Source: Bacteroides fragilis NCTC 9343 (lineage in GTDB: Bacteria > Bacteroidota > Bacteroidia > Bacteroidales > Bacteroidaceae). Taken from it: a DNA stretch of 64,000 nucleotides. Below are positions 39,408-47,321 of the stretch, piece by piece; position 1 is the stretch's first letter; every line of letters begins with the position of its first letter. Position numbers and translations under genes: made by a program. A model generated the notes under the pieces. The model made no database searches and had not been told where the DNA came from. It saw nothing but the letters and a program-made list of their open reading frames with translations. The stretch lies in contig NC_003228.3 in assembly GCF_000025985.1 (NCBI RefSeq), positions 2,852,001 to 2,916,000 on the forward strand, written 5' to 3'.

Positions 39408-39481
39408 TGATCGCGACAGGATTCAAACCTGTAACCGGCTGATCCGTAGTCAGCTACTCTATTCAGTTGAGCTACGCGACC
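39408..39481 (-). tRNA. tRNA-Arg (anticodon ACG), copy 1
   Basis: A 74-base cloverleaf: the acceptor stem GGTCGCG pairs with CGCGATC (one G-U), the D-arm is TAGCTCAA...GAGTAGC, the anticodon arm is GCTGA-CTACGGA-TCAGC with anticodon ACG, and the T-arm ends GGTTTGAATCC. CCA is not encoded, so it is added later. The ACG anticodon is normally deaminated to ICG by TadA and reads CGU, CGC and CGA. Confidence 0.95.
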
Positions 39482-39503
39482 GTTTATCGTTATTTTCTTA
39501 GAG

Positions 39504-39577
39504 TGACCGCGACAGGATTCAAACCTGTAACCGGCTGATCCGTAGTCAGCTACTCTATTCAGTTGAGCTACGCGGCC
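39504..39577 (-). tRNA. tRNA-Arg (anticodon ACG), copy 2
   Basis: Same 74-base tRNA as its neighbours but with GGCCGCG / CGCGGTC in the acceptor stem: the third pair is C-G instead of T-A, a two-sided (compensatory) change that keeps the pairing. All other bases of the tRNA body read the same. CCA is not encoded. Confidence 0.95.
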
Positions 39578-39595
39578 ATTTGTTAAACCTTAAAG

Positions 39596-39669
39596 TGATC
39601 GCGACAGGATTCAAACCTGTAACCGGCTGATCCGTAGTCAGCTACTCTATTCAGTTGAGCTACGCGACC
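39596..39669 (-). tRNA. tRNA-Arg (anticodon ACG), copy 3
   Basis: A 74-base tRNA identical in sequence to copy 1 (acceptor GGTCGCG/CGCGATC, anticodon ACG). It is the first of the three to be transcribed from the promoter at 39691-39698. Confidence 0.95.
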
Positions 39670-39690
39670 ATTGTTTTTGTTTAACGGGTG

Positions 39691-39721
39691 CAAAGATACG
39701 GCCTTTTCTTGAATTTGCAAG
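39691..39721 (-). promoter_or_regulatory. Promoter of the tRNA-Arg cluster
   Basis: The -7 box TATCTTTG is at 39691-39698 and a -33-like CTTG at 39718-39721, with a 19-base spacer, on the minus strand. The transcript would start near 39684, 15 bases before copy 3. Confidence 0.6.
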
Positions 39722-39749
39722 CTTTTGGGGAACTTTTTTTGCAAATAAA

Positions 39750-42050
39750 TTATTCGATGAACCGGTAATTAAACAGTTGCCAGCCGAGTGTCAGCCCTAC
39801 ATTCCACTCCCTTCTTGGTGAGCTATAATGATTTACATATGCAGAGATAGCTCCAAATGGTAATTGACAAACCACTGAAATTTCTCCTAAATATTCGAAT
39901 CGGGAAAATGCTTTTCCATAATAAGCCTTATTAATGGAGTTCCGTTCAATTGGGAAAATAGGCAAAAAACCATAAAATTCTCCACGGACATGAAACATCT
40001 GGTTTAAACGATAAATGGGACGTATTCCGGCAGCAACATATTGATTGGCACGGAAAGCTTCGTTATACGTCAATTTACTATGTGCAGTGGGGGCAAACTC
40101 ACTAGCCTGCATCATAGTGGCCGTATAGTTCTCTGAGAAGTTCTTAGAGGCATAAACTGCGTCCAGATACCATCCCAATATCCAATTAGCACCCATCTTA
40201 TGATATTTCTCCTTCATATATGACAACTGTAACCACGAATGCTTTTCTTTTACGGGCTTTTTATTCTCCGAATTAACCCCCGGACGAAAACTTTCATTTC
40301 CCGTAAATATCTGAGCAACCAAGGCCTCTCTTGCACCTTGAATCGGGAATTGCCTGGAGTTCAGTGTACTGCCATTAAAACTAACGGAACCACCAAACAG
40401 GCGATATCCGCTCTTATCATATTTGTCCTTATCAAAATCAATCACATTATTCTGAAAGTATCGATCCTCTATCTGCGCAATTCCAAAGCCCAATTCCAAT
40501 CTTTTGCTGGATAAGAAAGGAAGAGCGACCTTCAATTTCAAGAATCGTTCATCCTTCTGATTAAAAGCCGGCTTATCGTTTTTAGAGAAAAGCTTATCTT
40601 TTTTAAAATAATCGAAAGTACTGATGGAAGCGATAAAACGATAGGATGTCGGGATAGTAGTGGCAAAATCGACTTTGGCCATGAACTGAGCATTATTATA
40701 TATTTTGCCCAACTGTCCGTCAAGCGTAAACTCTTTCGAATAATAGTTCAGATTCTGGTATGCAAGTCCCAGATAAATCTGATTGGAGCTGGTCGTAGAC
40801 ACATTACCTCCCACACGAACCGAAAATTCATTCTCCATCTTTATTTTCAGATGCAAATCGTACGTATCATCTTCCGGATTGAAAACGGCATGGGGAATAA
40901 TCTCCGAAATCATGTTATCCGAAAGTAAACGGAAATATCCCCGTTTCAAATCCTCATACGTAAATTCTTTATCGTCCGAGGTATGAAACTCTTTCTTTAT
41001 GTACACCTGTTGGTGAGTATTAGCTCCGTCGATATAGATGTTTTTAAATCTGAGTTCAGGATAATTGCTTTTATACACCAACCGCCTTAAACGGATATTA
41101 TCCACATTAACCCTACGGTGAATACGGCTTTTGATGGAGTCCATCAGGCTCATTGTACGGTCATATCCTATTTTCTCGAGCTCATCGATGCGTTGGAAGT
41201 CCATCAGACTTACATCATTATATTTGAAAGTCATCAAAATACCGGCAGAATCAGGAAGAGAGTAGTCTGTCTTCTGCATAACCATATTTTCTATCTGGCT
41301 CATCAGATCATTCTCTTTCGGCTTTCCCGGATTAGTAGATACAACGCTACCGATAATGATGTCCGGATGAAAATCCTCACGCATCACGTCGGTTGGAAAA
41401 TTATTATAGATTCCACCGTCGTAAGCCAACATGCTGTCTATCTCGATAGGCTTGAACATAAAGGGAAAACTCATAGAAGCCCGTACGGCGTCACCCAGAT
41501 CACCACGCTTCAGAATCAGCTGCTTCTTGTTATACACATCCGATGCGATACAACGAAATGGTACAAAAAGTTTATCAAAGTCACCGTCACATGCAGCCGT
41601 AGCGCGCGCATACAGATCGATAAAGACAAGGTTCATCTGGATAGGATTAACAACACTGGTCGGCAGAAACTGCGGCTTCAGGCTCAACGAGTCCTTAAAG
41701 GAAAAACGTATATTGAAAAACTCCGGCGTGGGAAGATTCTTCTTAAAATAGTACATGTATTTTTCTTCCACCTCACCGGAATACCATCGCTTGAAATCTT
41801 CTGATTTCAGTAAGGTTTCCATGTCGTCAGGCGAATACCCCATGGCATAAAGAGAGCCCACAATGGCTCCCATAGAAGTACCGGTTATATAATCTATCGG
41901 GATATTATTCTCTTCTAGAGCACGAATAATTCCAATATGCGTCAGTCCTTTAGCACCGCCGCCACTCAATACCAATCCGACTTTCTGTGCCTGGACAAGC
42001 ATTGGCAAAAACAGTAAAAAAAGAAATAACAATAAAAGATTTTTCTTCAT
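39750..42050 (-). CDS. Patatin-like phospholipase with POTRA and outer-membrane barrel
   Basis: A 766-residue protein (770 from ATG 42062). A signal peptide ends near residue 25 (LVQAQ). The patatin domain follows: GGGAKG oxyanion loop, nucleophile Ser in GTSMG and the catalytic Asp in YDGG, about residues 25-310. A POTRA-like segment (about 340-400) and a barrel-like strand-rich C-terminus with many aromatic-ended strands complete the chain. This is the layout of type Vd (PlpD-like) autotransporters, here perhaps keeping its lipase at the outer membrane. The -7 box is TATATTTG at 42092-42099. Whether the lipase is released is unknown. Confidence 0.85.
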   Translation of the reverse strand: MKKNLLLLFLFLLFLPMLVQAQKVGLVLSGGGAKGLTHIGIIRALEENNIPIDYITGTSMGAIVGSLYAMGYSPDDMETLLKSEDFKRWYSGEVEEKYMYYFKKNLPTPEFFNIRFSFKDSLSLKPQFLPTSVVNPIQMNLVFIDLYARATAACDGDFDKLFVPFRCIASDVYNKKQLILKRGDLGDAVRASMSFPFMFKPIEIDSMLAYDGGIYNNFPTDVMREDFHPDIIIGSVVSTNPGKPKENDLMSQIENMVMQKTDYSLPDSAGILMTFKYNDVSLMDFQRIDELEKIGYDRTMSLMDSIKSRIHRRVNVDNIRLRRLVYKSNYPELRFKNIYIDGANTHQQVYIKKEFHTSDDKEFTYEDLKRGYFRLLSDNMISEIIPHAVFNPEDDTYDLHLKIKMENEFSVRVGGNVSTTSSNQIYLGLAYQNLNYYSKEFTLDGQLGKIYNNAQFMAKVDFATTIPTSYRFIASISTFDYFKKDKLFSKNDKPAFNQKDERFLKLKVALPFLSSKRLELGFGIAQIEDRYFQNNVIDFDKDKYDKSGYRLFGGSVSFNGSTLNSRQFPIQGAREALVAQIFTGNESFRPGVNSENKKPVKEKHSWLQLSYMKEKYHKMGANWILGWYLDAVYASKNFSENYTATMMQASEFAPTAHSKLTYNEAFRANQYVAAGIRPIYRLNQMFHVRGEFYGFLPIFPIERNSINKAYYGKAFSRFEYLGEISVVCQLPFGAISAYVNHYSSPRREWNVGLTLGWQLFNYRFIE

Positions 42051-42091
42051 AAGGTCCAGCAAAACACTATATAGAGGGTTAAATCATCGTT

Positions 42092-42099
42092 CAAATATA
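42092..42099 (-). promoter_or_regulatory. -7 promoter element of the patatin gene
   Basis: TATATTTG on the minus strand matches TAnnTTTG, 30-42 bases before the two candidate starts. Confidence 0.45.
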
Positions 42100-42219
42100 T
42101 ACAATAGTTTCCAATTTACCGACAGCTGACATACATTTCTAATGAAAAAAGAGCATTACGATACATTTTCATGCACGTAATGCTCTTTGAATGATATTAT
42201 GAAATTAAAAAGCGGCTGC

Positions 42220-44265
42220 TTAAATCAGCTCAATGCTTCTTTTTACAAAGTTATTTAATGCTTCACCTTTCAGCATATTGTTTTGCAACAACGCTAGATC
42301 GATCAACTGACGTACCACTTTGTTTTTGCCTGCATATCCGGCAAAAATAGAATCTTTCTGCTGCTTCAACTCATCCCATTTCTTATCCAGATCATTGAGT
42401 TCATCTTTCTCCGCAGTAGGGATATCTTCGTCTTTCTTGCCTTCTTGCTTTTTCTTGAGTGCATCACGACGTTTTGTCACATCTTCCAGTTCCGTCTGTA
42501 TAGGAGCAATGGCAGCACTGCACTCTTTTTCTTCATCAGCCAATACTTCTTTCACCAATTTATGGTCTGAATTCAATACCAGATTAAACATATCGGGCAT
42601 TTCACCATAGAAACTCATGCCAGCCTGAATATTGGCCATTTCCTTCATACGGCGCATATATTCGCTCTGGGTTATCATCACGGGAGAGCCGTTTTCGCCT
42701 AAAGCCTGAGTCATGACATTAAATTCAACCTTTTCCATTTTCGGCAACTGACTCTTGAAGGCTGCTGACAGAGCTTCTTGTTTTGAAGCCTCAAGCACAT
42801 CGCTCTTCTTATCTTCTTTCACAATCAGGTTGTCGACAACATCACTGTCTACACGGGTGAAGCGAGATTTCTCCAGTTTCTGTTCGAGCATACTTACCAT
42901 GGCCACATCCAGTTGCCCGTCCATCAACAGCACATTGTAACCTTTATTTTTGGCAGCTTCGATATAGGCAAACTGTTCGTCCTTATTATTGGCATACAGA
43001 TAGATCAGGTTTTTATCTTTATCTGTCTGATTATCTTTAATCAAAGTCTGGTACTCCTCAAAGGTGTAATGTTTGCCATCCGTATCGGTGAAAAGGGCGA
43101 ATTTTTGTGCTTTATCATAGAAATCCTCTTGAGTGAGCATTCCATAATTAATAAAGATTTTTAAATCATTCCACTTCTCTTCGAACTGAGCGCGATCATT
43201 CTTAAAGATAGATTGCAGACGGTCTGATACCTTTTTCGAAATATAGGTAGAGATCTTCTTCACGTTCGAATCACTTTGCAGGTAAGAACGGGATACATTC
43301 AAAGGAATATCCGGTGAATCGAGCACACCATGGAGCAGAGTAAGGAAATCCGGAACAATACCTTCTACAGAATCCGTAACATAAACCTGATTACAATACA
43401 ACTGAATCTTATTCTTATTCAAATCAATATTGCTCTTTACCTTCGGGAAGTAGAGGATACCGGTCAGATGGAACGGATAGTCTACATTCAAATGAATCCA
43501 GAACAAAGGTTCGTCTGACATCGGATAAAGCTCACGATAGAATTTTTTATAATCTTCGTCCGACAATTCACTCGGTTTCTTTGTCCACAAAGGAATGGTG
43601 TCATTGATGACATTATCTTCCGCCGTCTCTACTTGTTTGCCGTCTTTCCACTCTTTCTTTTTACCAAAAGCGATGGGAACGGGCAGGAAGCTGCAATATT
43701 TCTTCAGGAGGGCAGAGATGCGTGACTCCTCGAGAAACTCCTTGCAATCATCATCAATATACAATACGATATCTGTACCACGATCCGCTTTCTCCACCTC
43801 TTCAAGTGTAAACTCCGGACTACCGTCGCAAGTCCATTTTACGGCCTGTGCACCTTCTTTATATGATTTGGTGATAATTTCAACCTTCTTGGAAACCATG
43901 AATGCAGAGTAGAACCCAAGTCCGAAGTGTCCAATGATGGCATTCGCATCGTTTTTATATTTTTCAAGGAAATCGTTAGCCCCCGAAAAGGCAATCTGGT
44001 TGATATATTTATCAATCTCTTCAGCAGTCAAACCGATACCACGATCGGAGATGGTAATGGTGTCTTTACCTAATGAAACGTGAACGGTCAAATCACCCAG
44101 TTCGCCCTTAAATTCACTGATAGAAGCCAATGTATTCAACTTCTGAGTGGCATCAACGGCATTGGATACTAATTCCCGCAGGAAGATTTCATGGTCACTG
44201 TACAAAAACTTTTTGATGATAGGGAAAATGTTCTCTGTTGTAACCCCAATATTACCTTTTTGCAT
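42220..44265 (-). CDS. htpG: Chaperone HtpG (Hsp90)
   Basis: A 681-residue dimeric chaperone, a little longer than E. coli HtpG (624). The N-terminal GHKL ATPase has the ATP-site helix ELVSNAVDA (about 31-39), ISDRGIGLT and the lid GHFGLGFYSAF. The middle domain has YCNQVYVTDS, and the dimerisation end is the last 100 residues. An inserted charged stretch (KRRDALKKKQEGKKDED) near residues 605-625 is common in Bacteroidetes HtpG. It has the same orientation as clpC, another stress-protein gene; a terminator at 44334 separates them. Confidence 0.95.
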   Translation of the reverse strand: MQKGNIGVTTENIFPIIKKFLYSDHEIFLRELVSNAVDATQKLNTLASISEFKGELGDLTVHVSLGKDTITISDRGIGLTAEEIDKYINQIAFSGANDFLEKYKNDANAIIGHFGLGFYSAFMVSKKVEIITKSYKEGAQAVKWTCDGSPEFTLEEVEKADRGTDIVLYIDDDCKEFLEESRISALLKKYCSFLPVPIAFGKKKEWKDGKQVETAEDNVINDTIPLWTKKPSELSDEDYKKFYRELYPMSDEPLFWIHLNVDYPFHLTGILYFPKVKSNIDLNKNKIQLYCNQVYVTDSVEGIVPDFLTLLHGVLDSPDIPLNVSRSYLQSDSNVKKISTYISKKVSDRLQSIFKNDRAQFEEKWNDLKIFINYGMLTQEDFYDKAQKFALFTDTDGKHYTFEEYQTLIKDNQTDKDKNLIYLYANNKDEQFAYIEAAKNKGYNVLLMDGQLDVAMVSMLEQKLEKSRFTRVDSDVVDNLIVKEDKKSDVLEASKQEALSAAFKSQLPKMEKVEFNVMTQALGENGSPVMITQSEYMRRMKEMANIQAGMSFYGEMPDMFNLVLNSDHKLVKEVLADEEKECSAAIAPIQTELEDVTKRRDALKKKQEGKKDEDIPTAEKDELNDLDKKWDELKQQKDSIFAGYAGKNKVVRQLIDLALLQNNMLKGEALNNFVKRSIELI

Positions 44266-44333
44266 AATAACGTATATTTTTTAAATGATCTTGGTTATTA
44301 ATAATTGAATTTCTTTATTGCCTGAATAGAGAC

Positions 44334-44368
44334 AAAAAAAATGCCAGACCATGCTGGTCTGACATTTT
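44334..44368. terminator. Terminator of clpC
   Basis: AAAATGCCAGACCA pairs with TGGTCTGACATTTT around TGC with one mismatch (44338-44367), and a long T-run follows on the minus strand. It ends clpC transcription before htpG. Confidence 0.8.
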
Positions 44369-44395
44369 GACGTATGTTTGAAAGAAACAGTCGGA

Positions 44396-46930
44396 TTATT
44401 CAGCCGTTTTGGCTTCATTCTTCATTTCCAACTCACCCTTTTCTTCATTTAAAGAGACAGTGATCGTATCTCCTTCATTCAGATCAGCCGAAATGATAAG
44501 TTCCGATAAGCCGTCTTCCAGATAGGTCTGGATGGCACGCTTCAGCGGACGTGCACCGTACTGGACATCATAGCCTTTTGAAGCGACAAACTGTTTAGCC
44601 TTGTCTTCAATGACCAGTTTATAGCCGATAGATTCGATTCTGTTATACAGTCCTTTCAACTCAATATCGATAATCTTCGTTATAGCTTCTAATGACAACT
44701 GGTCAAAGGTGATGATTTCGTCAACACGATTTATAAATTCGGGTGCAAACGATTTATTCAGAGCCTTCTGAATCACGCTGCGAGAGAATTCTTTATCGTC
44801 AAGACGGCTTTGAGTGGCAAAACCGACTCCACGCCCAAACTCTTTCAACTGGCGGGTTCCGATATTCGATGTCATGATAATAACAGTATTCTTGAAGTCA
44901 ACCATTCTGCCATAACTGTCAGTCAGCCGACCTTCGTCCATCACCTGGAGAAGCAGATTGAACACATCGGGATGCGCCTTTTCTATTTCGTCAAGCAATA
45001 CGATAGAATAGGGTTTACGGCGTACTTTCTCTGTCAATTGTCCGCCTTCCTCGTATCCTACGTATCCCGGAGGCGCTCCAACCAAGCGTGAGACTGTGAA
45101 TTTCTCCATAAACTCACTCATATCGATACGGATCAATGCATCCGAAGAGCCAAACATATATTTAGCCAATTCCTTGGCCAGATGAGTTTTACCAACACCG
45201 GTAGGGCCTAGGAACATAAATGTACCAATCGGTTTATTCGGATCTTTCAGTCCGACACGGCTGCGCAGAATGGCCTTGACCAGCTTTTTGATAGCATCGT
45301 CCTGAGCTATCACCTTCGATTGCAGGTCTTCTTTCATGCCTGCCAACTTGATGCCTTCCGCCTGTGCCATACGCTGTACCGGAATGCCGGACATCATTGA
45401 TACGACATTTGCGATTTCTTCCTCATCCACCGTCTCACGATTATCCTTCAAACGTTCCTCCCAGTCTTTCTTCATCACATCCAACTGGACAGCAAGTTCT
45501 TTTTCCTTATCGCGAAAACTGGCAGCAAGTTCGAAATTCTGTGATTTGACAGCCTCGTTCTTGTTATTTTTAGCTTCTTCGATCAACTTCTCCTGATCTT
45601 CTATTTCCTTGGGTACACTCACATTGGTAAGATGTACACGCGAACCGGCTTCATCGAGTGCATCAATAGCTTTATCCGGGAAGTTACGGTCGGTTATATA
45701 ACGGTCTGTCAACTTGACACAAGCTTCCAATGCCGCATCCGTATAATTTACGTTGTGATGATCTTCATATTTATCCTTAATATTACGAAGAATCTGCAAC
45801 GTTTCGTCAGCTGTAGTAGGCTCTACCATTACCTTCTGGAAACGACGCTCCAACGCCCCGTCTTTTTCGATATTCTTCCGATATTCGTCAAGGGTAGTGG
45901 CACCGATACACTGAATCTCTCCACGTGCCAATGCCGGTTTCAACATGTTGGCAGCATCCATTGATCCGGCTGCCGATCCGGCACCTACAATGGTATGTAT
46001 CTCGTCAATGAACAGAATCACATTCGGATTCTTCTGCAATTCGTTCAAGATGGAACGAATGCGTTCCTCAAATTGTCCGCGGTACTTGGTACCGGCAACA
46101 ACCGCAGTCATATCGAGTGCAACCACACGCTTATCAAACAGAATACGGGACACCTTTTTCTGTATAATACGAAGTGCCAGACCTTCCACTATGGCCGATT
46201 TTCCGACTCCCGGTTCACCGATCAAAATGGGGTTATTCTTCTTACGGCGACTTAATATCTGTGCCAGGCGCTCGATTTCCCGCTCACGTCCCACCACAGG
46301 GTCAAGACGGCCTTCCTCGGCGGCCTTAGTCATATCAGTACCAAAATTATCAAGCACCGGAGTATCATTAGTCGGCTTCCTGGAGGCAGTCTGCGCCTGT
46401 TGCTGACGTTCACCGGATCCATGGGACGAACGGGATTGATTCATCTCTTCTTCGTCATCATCATCTTCTGTAAATCCCATGCCGGCACTGATATCCGGCT
46501 GTAAGGACAATTGTTCGAATACCTGCTGGTAATTCACATGATTCGCTTCAAGAACCGTTGCTGCCAGATTATCCTTATCTTTAAGGATGGCCAGCAGTAC
46601 ATGTTCCGTATCTGCAACTTGACTTTTCATCACTCGTGCTTCTAAAATACATAGTTTCAATATCTTTGCAGCTCCATTTGACAATGGAACATCGGCATCA
46701 GGCAACAGCATGTCGTCTGCATGCTCTTTCAGTATGGCCTCAATCTGCTTCTTTATGTCGGTCAGGTTTGTTTTGAGTTTAGACAATATCTCGATTGCTT
46801 TTCCCTCACCATCGCGAAGCATACCAAGCAATAAATGCTCAGGCCCTATATAGCTACTTTTCAGGCGATTTGCCTCTTCTTTGCTATATACGATAATATC
46901 GGAAACTTTTTGTGAGAATTGATTATTCAT
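44396..46930 (-). CDS. clpC: ATP-dependent Clp protease ATPase ClpC
   Basis: An 844-residue HSP100 unfoldase. It has a Clp-N domain (1-145), a disordered acidic/Q-rich linker to about 190, AAA-1 with Walker A GEPGVGKS at 238-245, a UVR motif near 430-460 (ELAASFRDKEKELA), and AAA-2 with GPTGVGKT near 575. The VGF tripeptide in GRGVGFATQ is a ClpP-binding loop, so it should partner with ClpP. The M-domain is short, as in ClpC rather than ClpB. The -7 box TATATTTG lies at 46966-46973, giving a leader of about 30 bases. Confidence 0.95.
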   Translation of the reverse strand: MNNQFSQKVSDIIVYSKEEANRLKSSYIGPEHLLLGMLRDGEGKAIEILSKLKTNLTDIKKQIEAILKEHADDMLLPDADVPLSNGAAKILKLCILEARVMKSQVADTEHVLLAILKDKDNLAATVLEANHVNYQQVFEQLSLQPDISAGMGFTEDDDDEEEMNQSRSSHGSGERQQQAQTASRKPTNDTPVLDNFGTDMTKAAEEGRLDPVVGREREIERLAQILSRRKKNNPILIGEPGVGKSAIVEGLALRIIQKKVSRILFDKRVVALDMTAVVAGTKYRGQFEERIRSILNELQKNPNVILFIDEIHTIVGAGSAAGSMDAANMLKPALARGEIQCIGATTLDEYRKNIEKDGALERRFQKVMVEPTTADETLQILRNIKDKYEDHHNVNYTDAALEACVKLTDRYITDRNFPDKAIDALDEAGSRVHLTNVSVPKEIEDQEKLIEEAKNNKNEAVKSQNFELAASFRDKEKELAVQLDVMKKDWEERLKDNRETVDEEEIANVVSMMSGIPVQRMAQAEGIKLAGMKEDLQSKVIAQDDAIKKLVKAILRSRVGLKDPNKPIGTFMFLGPTGVGKTHLAKELAKYMFGSSDALIRIDMSEFMEKFTVSRLVGAPPGYVGYEEGGQLTEKVRRKPYSIVLLDEIEKAHPDVFNLLLQVMDEGRLTDSYGRMVDFKNTVIIMTSNIGTRQLKEFGRGVGFATQSRLDDKEFSRSVIQKALNKSFAPEFINRVDEIITFDQLSLEAITKIIDIELKGLYNRIESIGYKLVIEDKAKQFVASKGYDVQYGARPLKRAIQTYLEDGLSELIISADLNEGDTITVSLNEEKGELEMKNEAKTAE

Positions 46931-46965
46931 ACTTATCTTCCTTCTTCTAAGAGGTTATTCACTGG

Positions 46966-46973
46966 CAAATATA
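46966..46973 (-). promoter_or_regulatory. -7 promoter element of clpC
   Basis: TATATTTG on the minus strand matches TAnnTTTG. No heat-shock-type operator (such as a CIRCE repeat) was seen beside it. Confidence 0.45.
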
Positions 46974-47121
46974 CGCATTTCATATTGTTTGCATGCGCTT
47001 CATTTGCTTTATTTATTATATAACAAATGTCGTGCCATTATTTCCTTTGTTCTTATACATTATAATATAATAAAACAATTAAGTATAGAAAAAAACATTA
47101 GATACTGATAAAAGCACCTCC

Positions 47122-47181
47122 GACACCCGGATGTCGTGATGTCTGACACCCGGGTGTCGGAGGGTACGAGACCCGGGTGTC
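47122..47181. repeat. Three GACACCCGGGTGTC palindromes with 23-nt period
   Basis: Copies at 47122-47135 (GACACCCGGATGTC), 47145-47158 (GACACCCGGGTGTC, fully self-complementary) and 47168-47181 (GAGACCCGGGTGTC). The starts are exactly 23 bases apart. The element is much more GC-rich than its surroundings. Related copies occur at 61853 and 61877. Confidence 0.85.
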
Positions 47182-47321
47182 ACAGACCTAAAGAATAAGG
47201 GTAGGGCACTCTTACAAAAAGCAAAAAACTTTCTTCGTTAAAGTTTTCGTATATCAAGGAAAAGTAGTACTTTAGCGTGGTTTTTGATAAACCGCAAATG
47301 TATAATTAATAATCTTTTTAA

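Larger units (their letters stand above)
46931..47321. other. Divergent intergenic region between clpC and gyrA (391 bp)
   Basis: It holds the clpC -7 box (46966-46973) and three palindromes at 47122-47181. The rest is AT-rich with no ORF of coding character. The gyrA promoter was not identified; the sequence TAGTACTTTAG about 55 bases before its ATG is a poor match to TAnnTTTG. Confidence 0.6.

Noticed and set aside
41118..41804. A 228-codon frame opposite the patatin gene
   Set aside because: Long, but antisense to a clear gene with a full signal and motif set; composition fits a shadow of the coding strand.
45945..46406. Frame opposite clpC
   Set aside because: Antisense to the conserved AAA-1 region of clpC; no independent motif.
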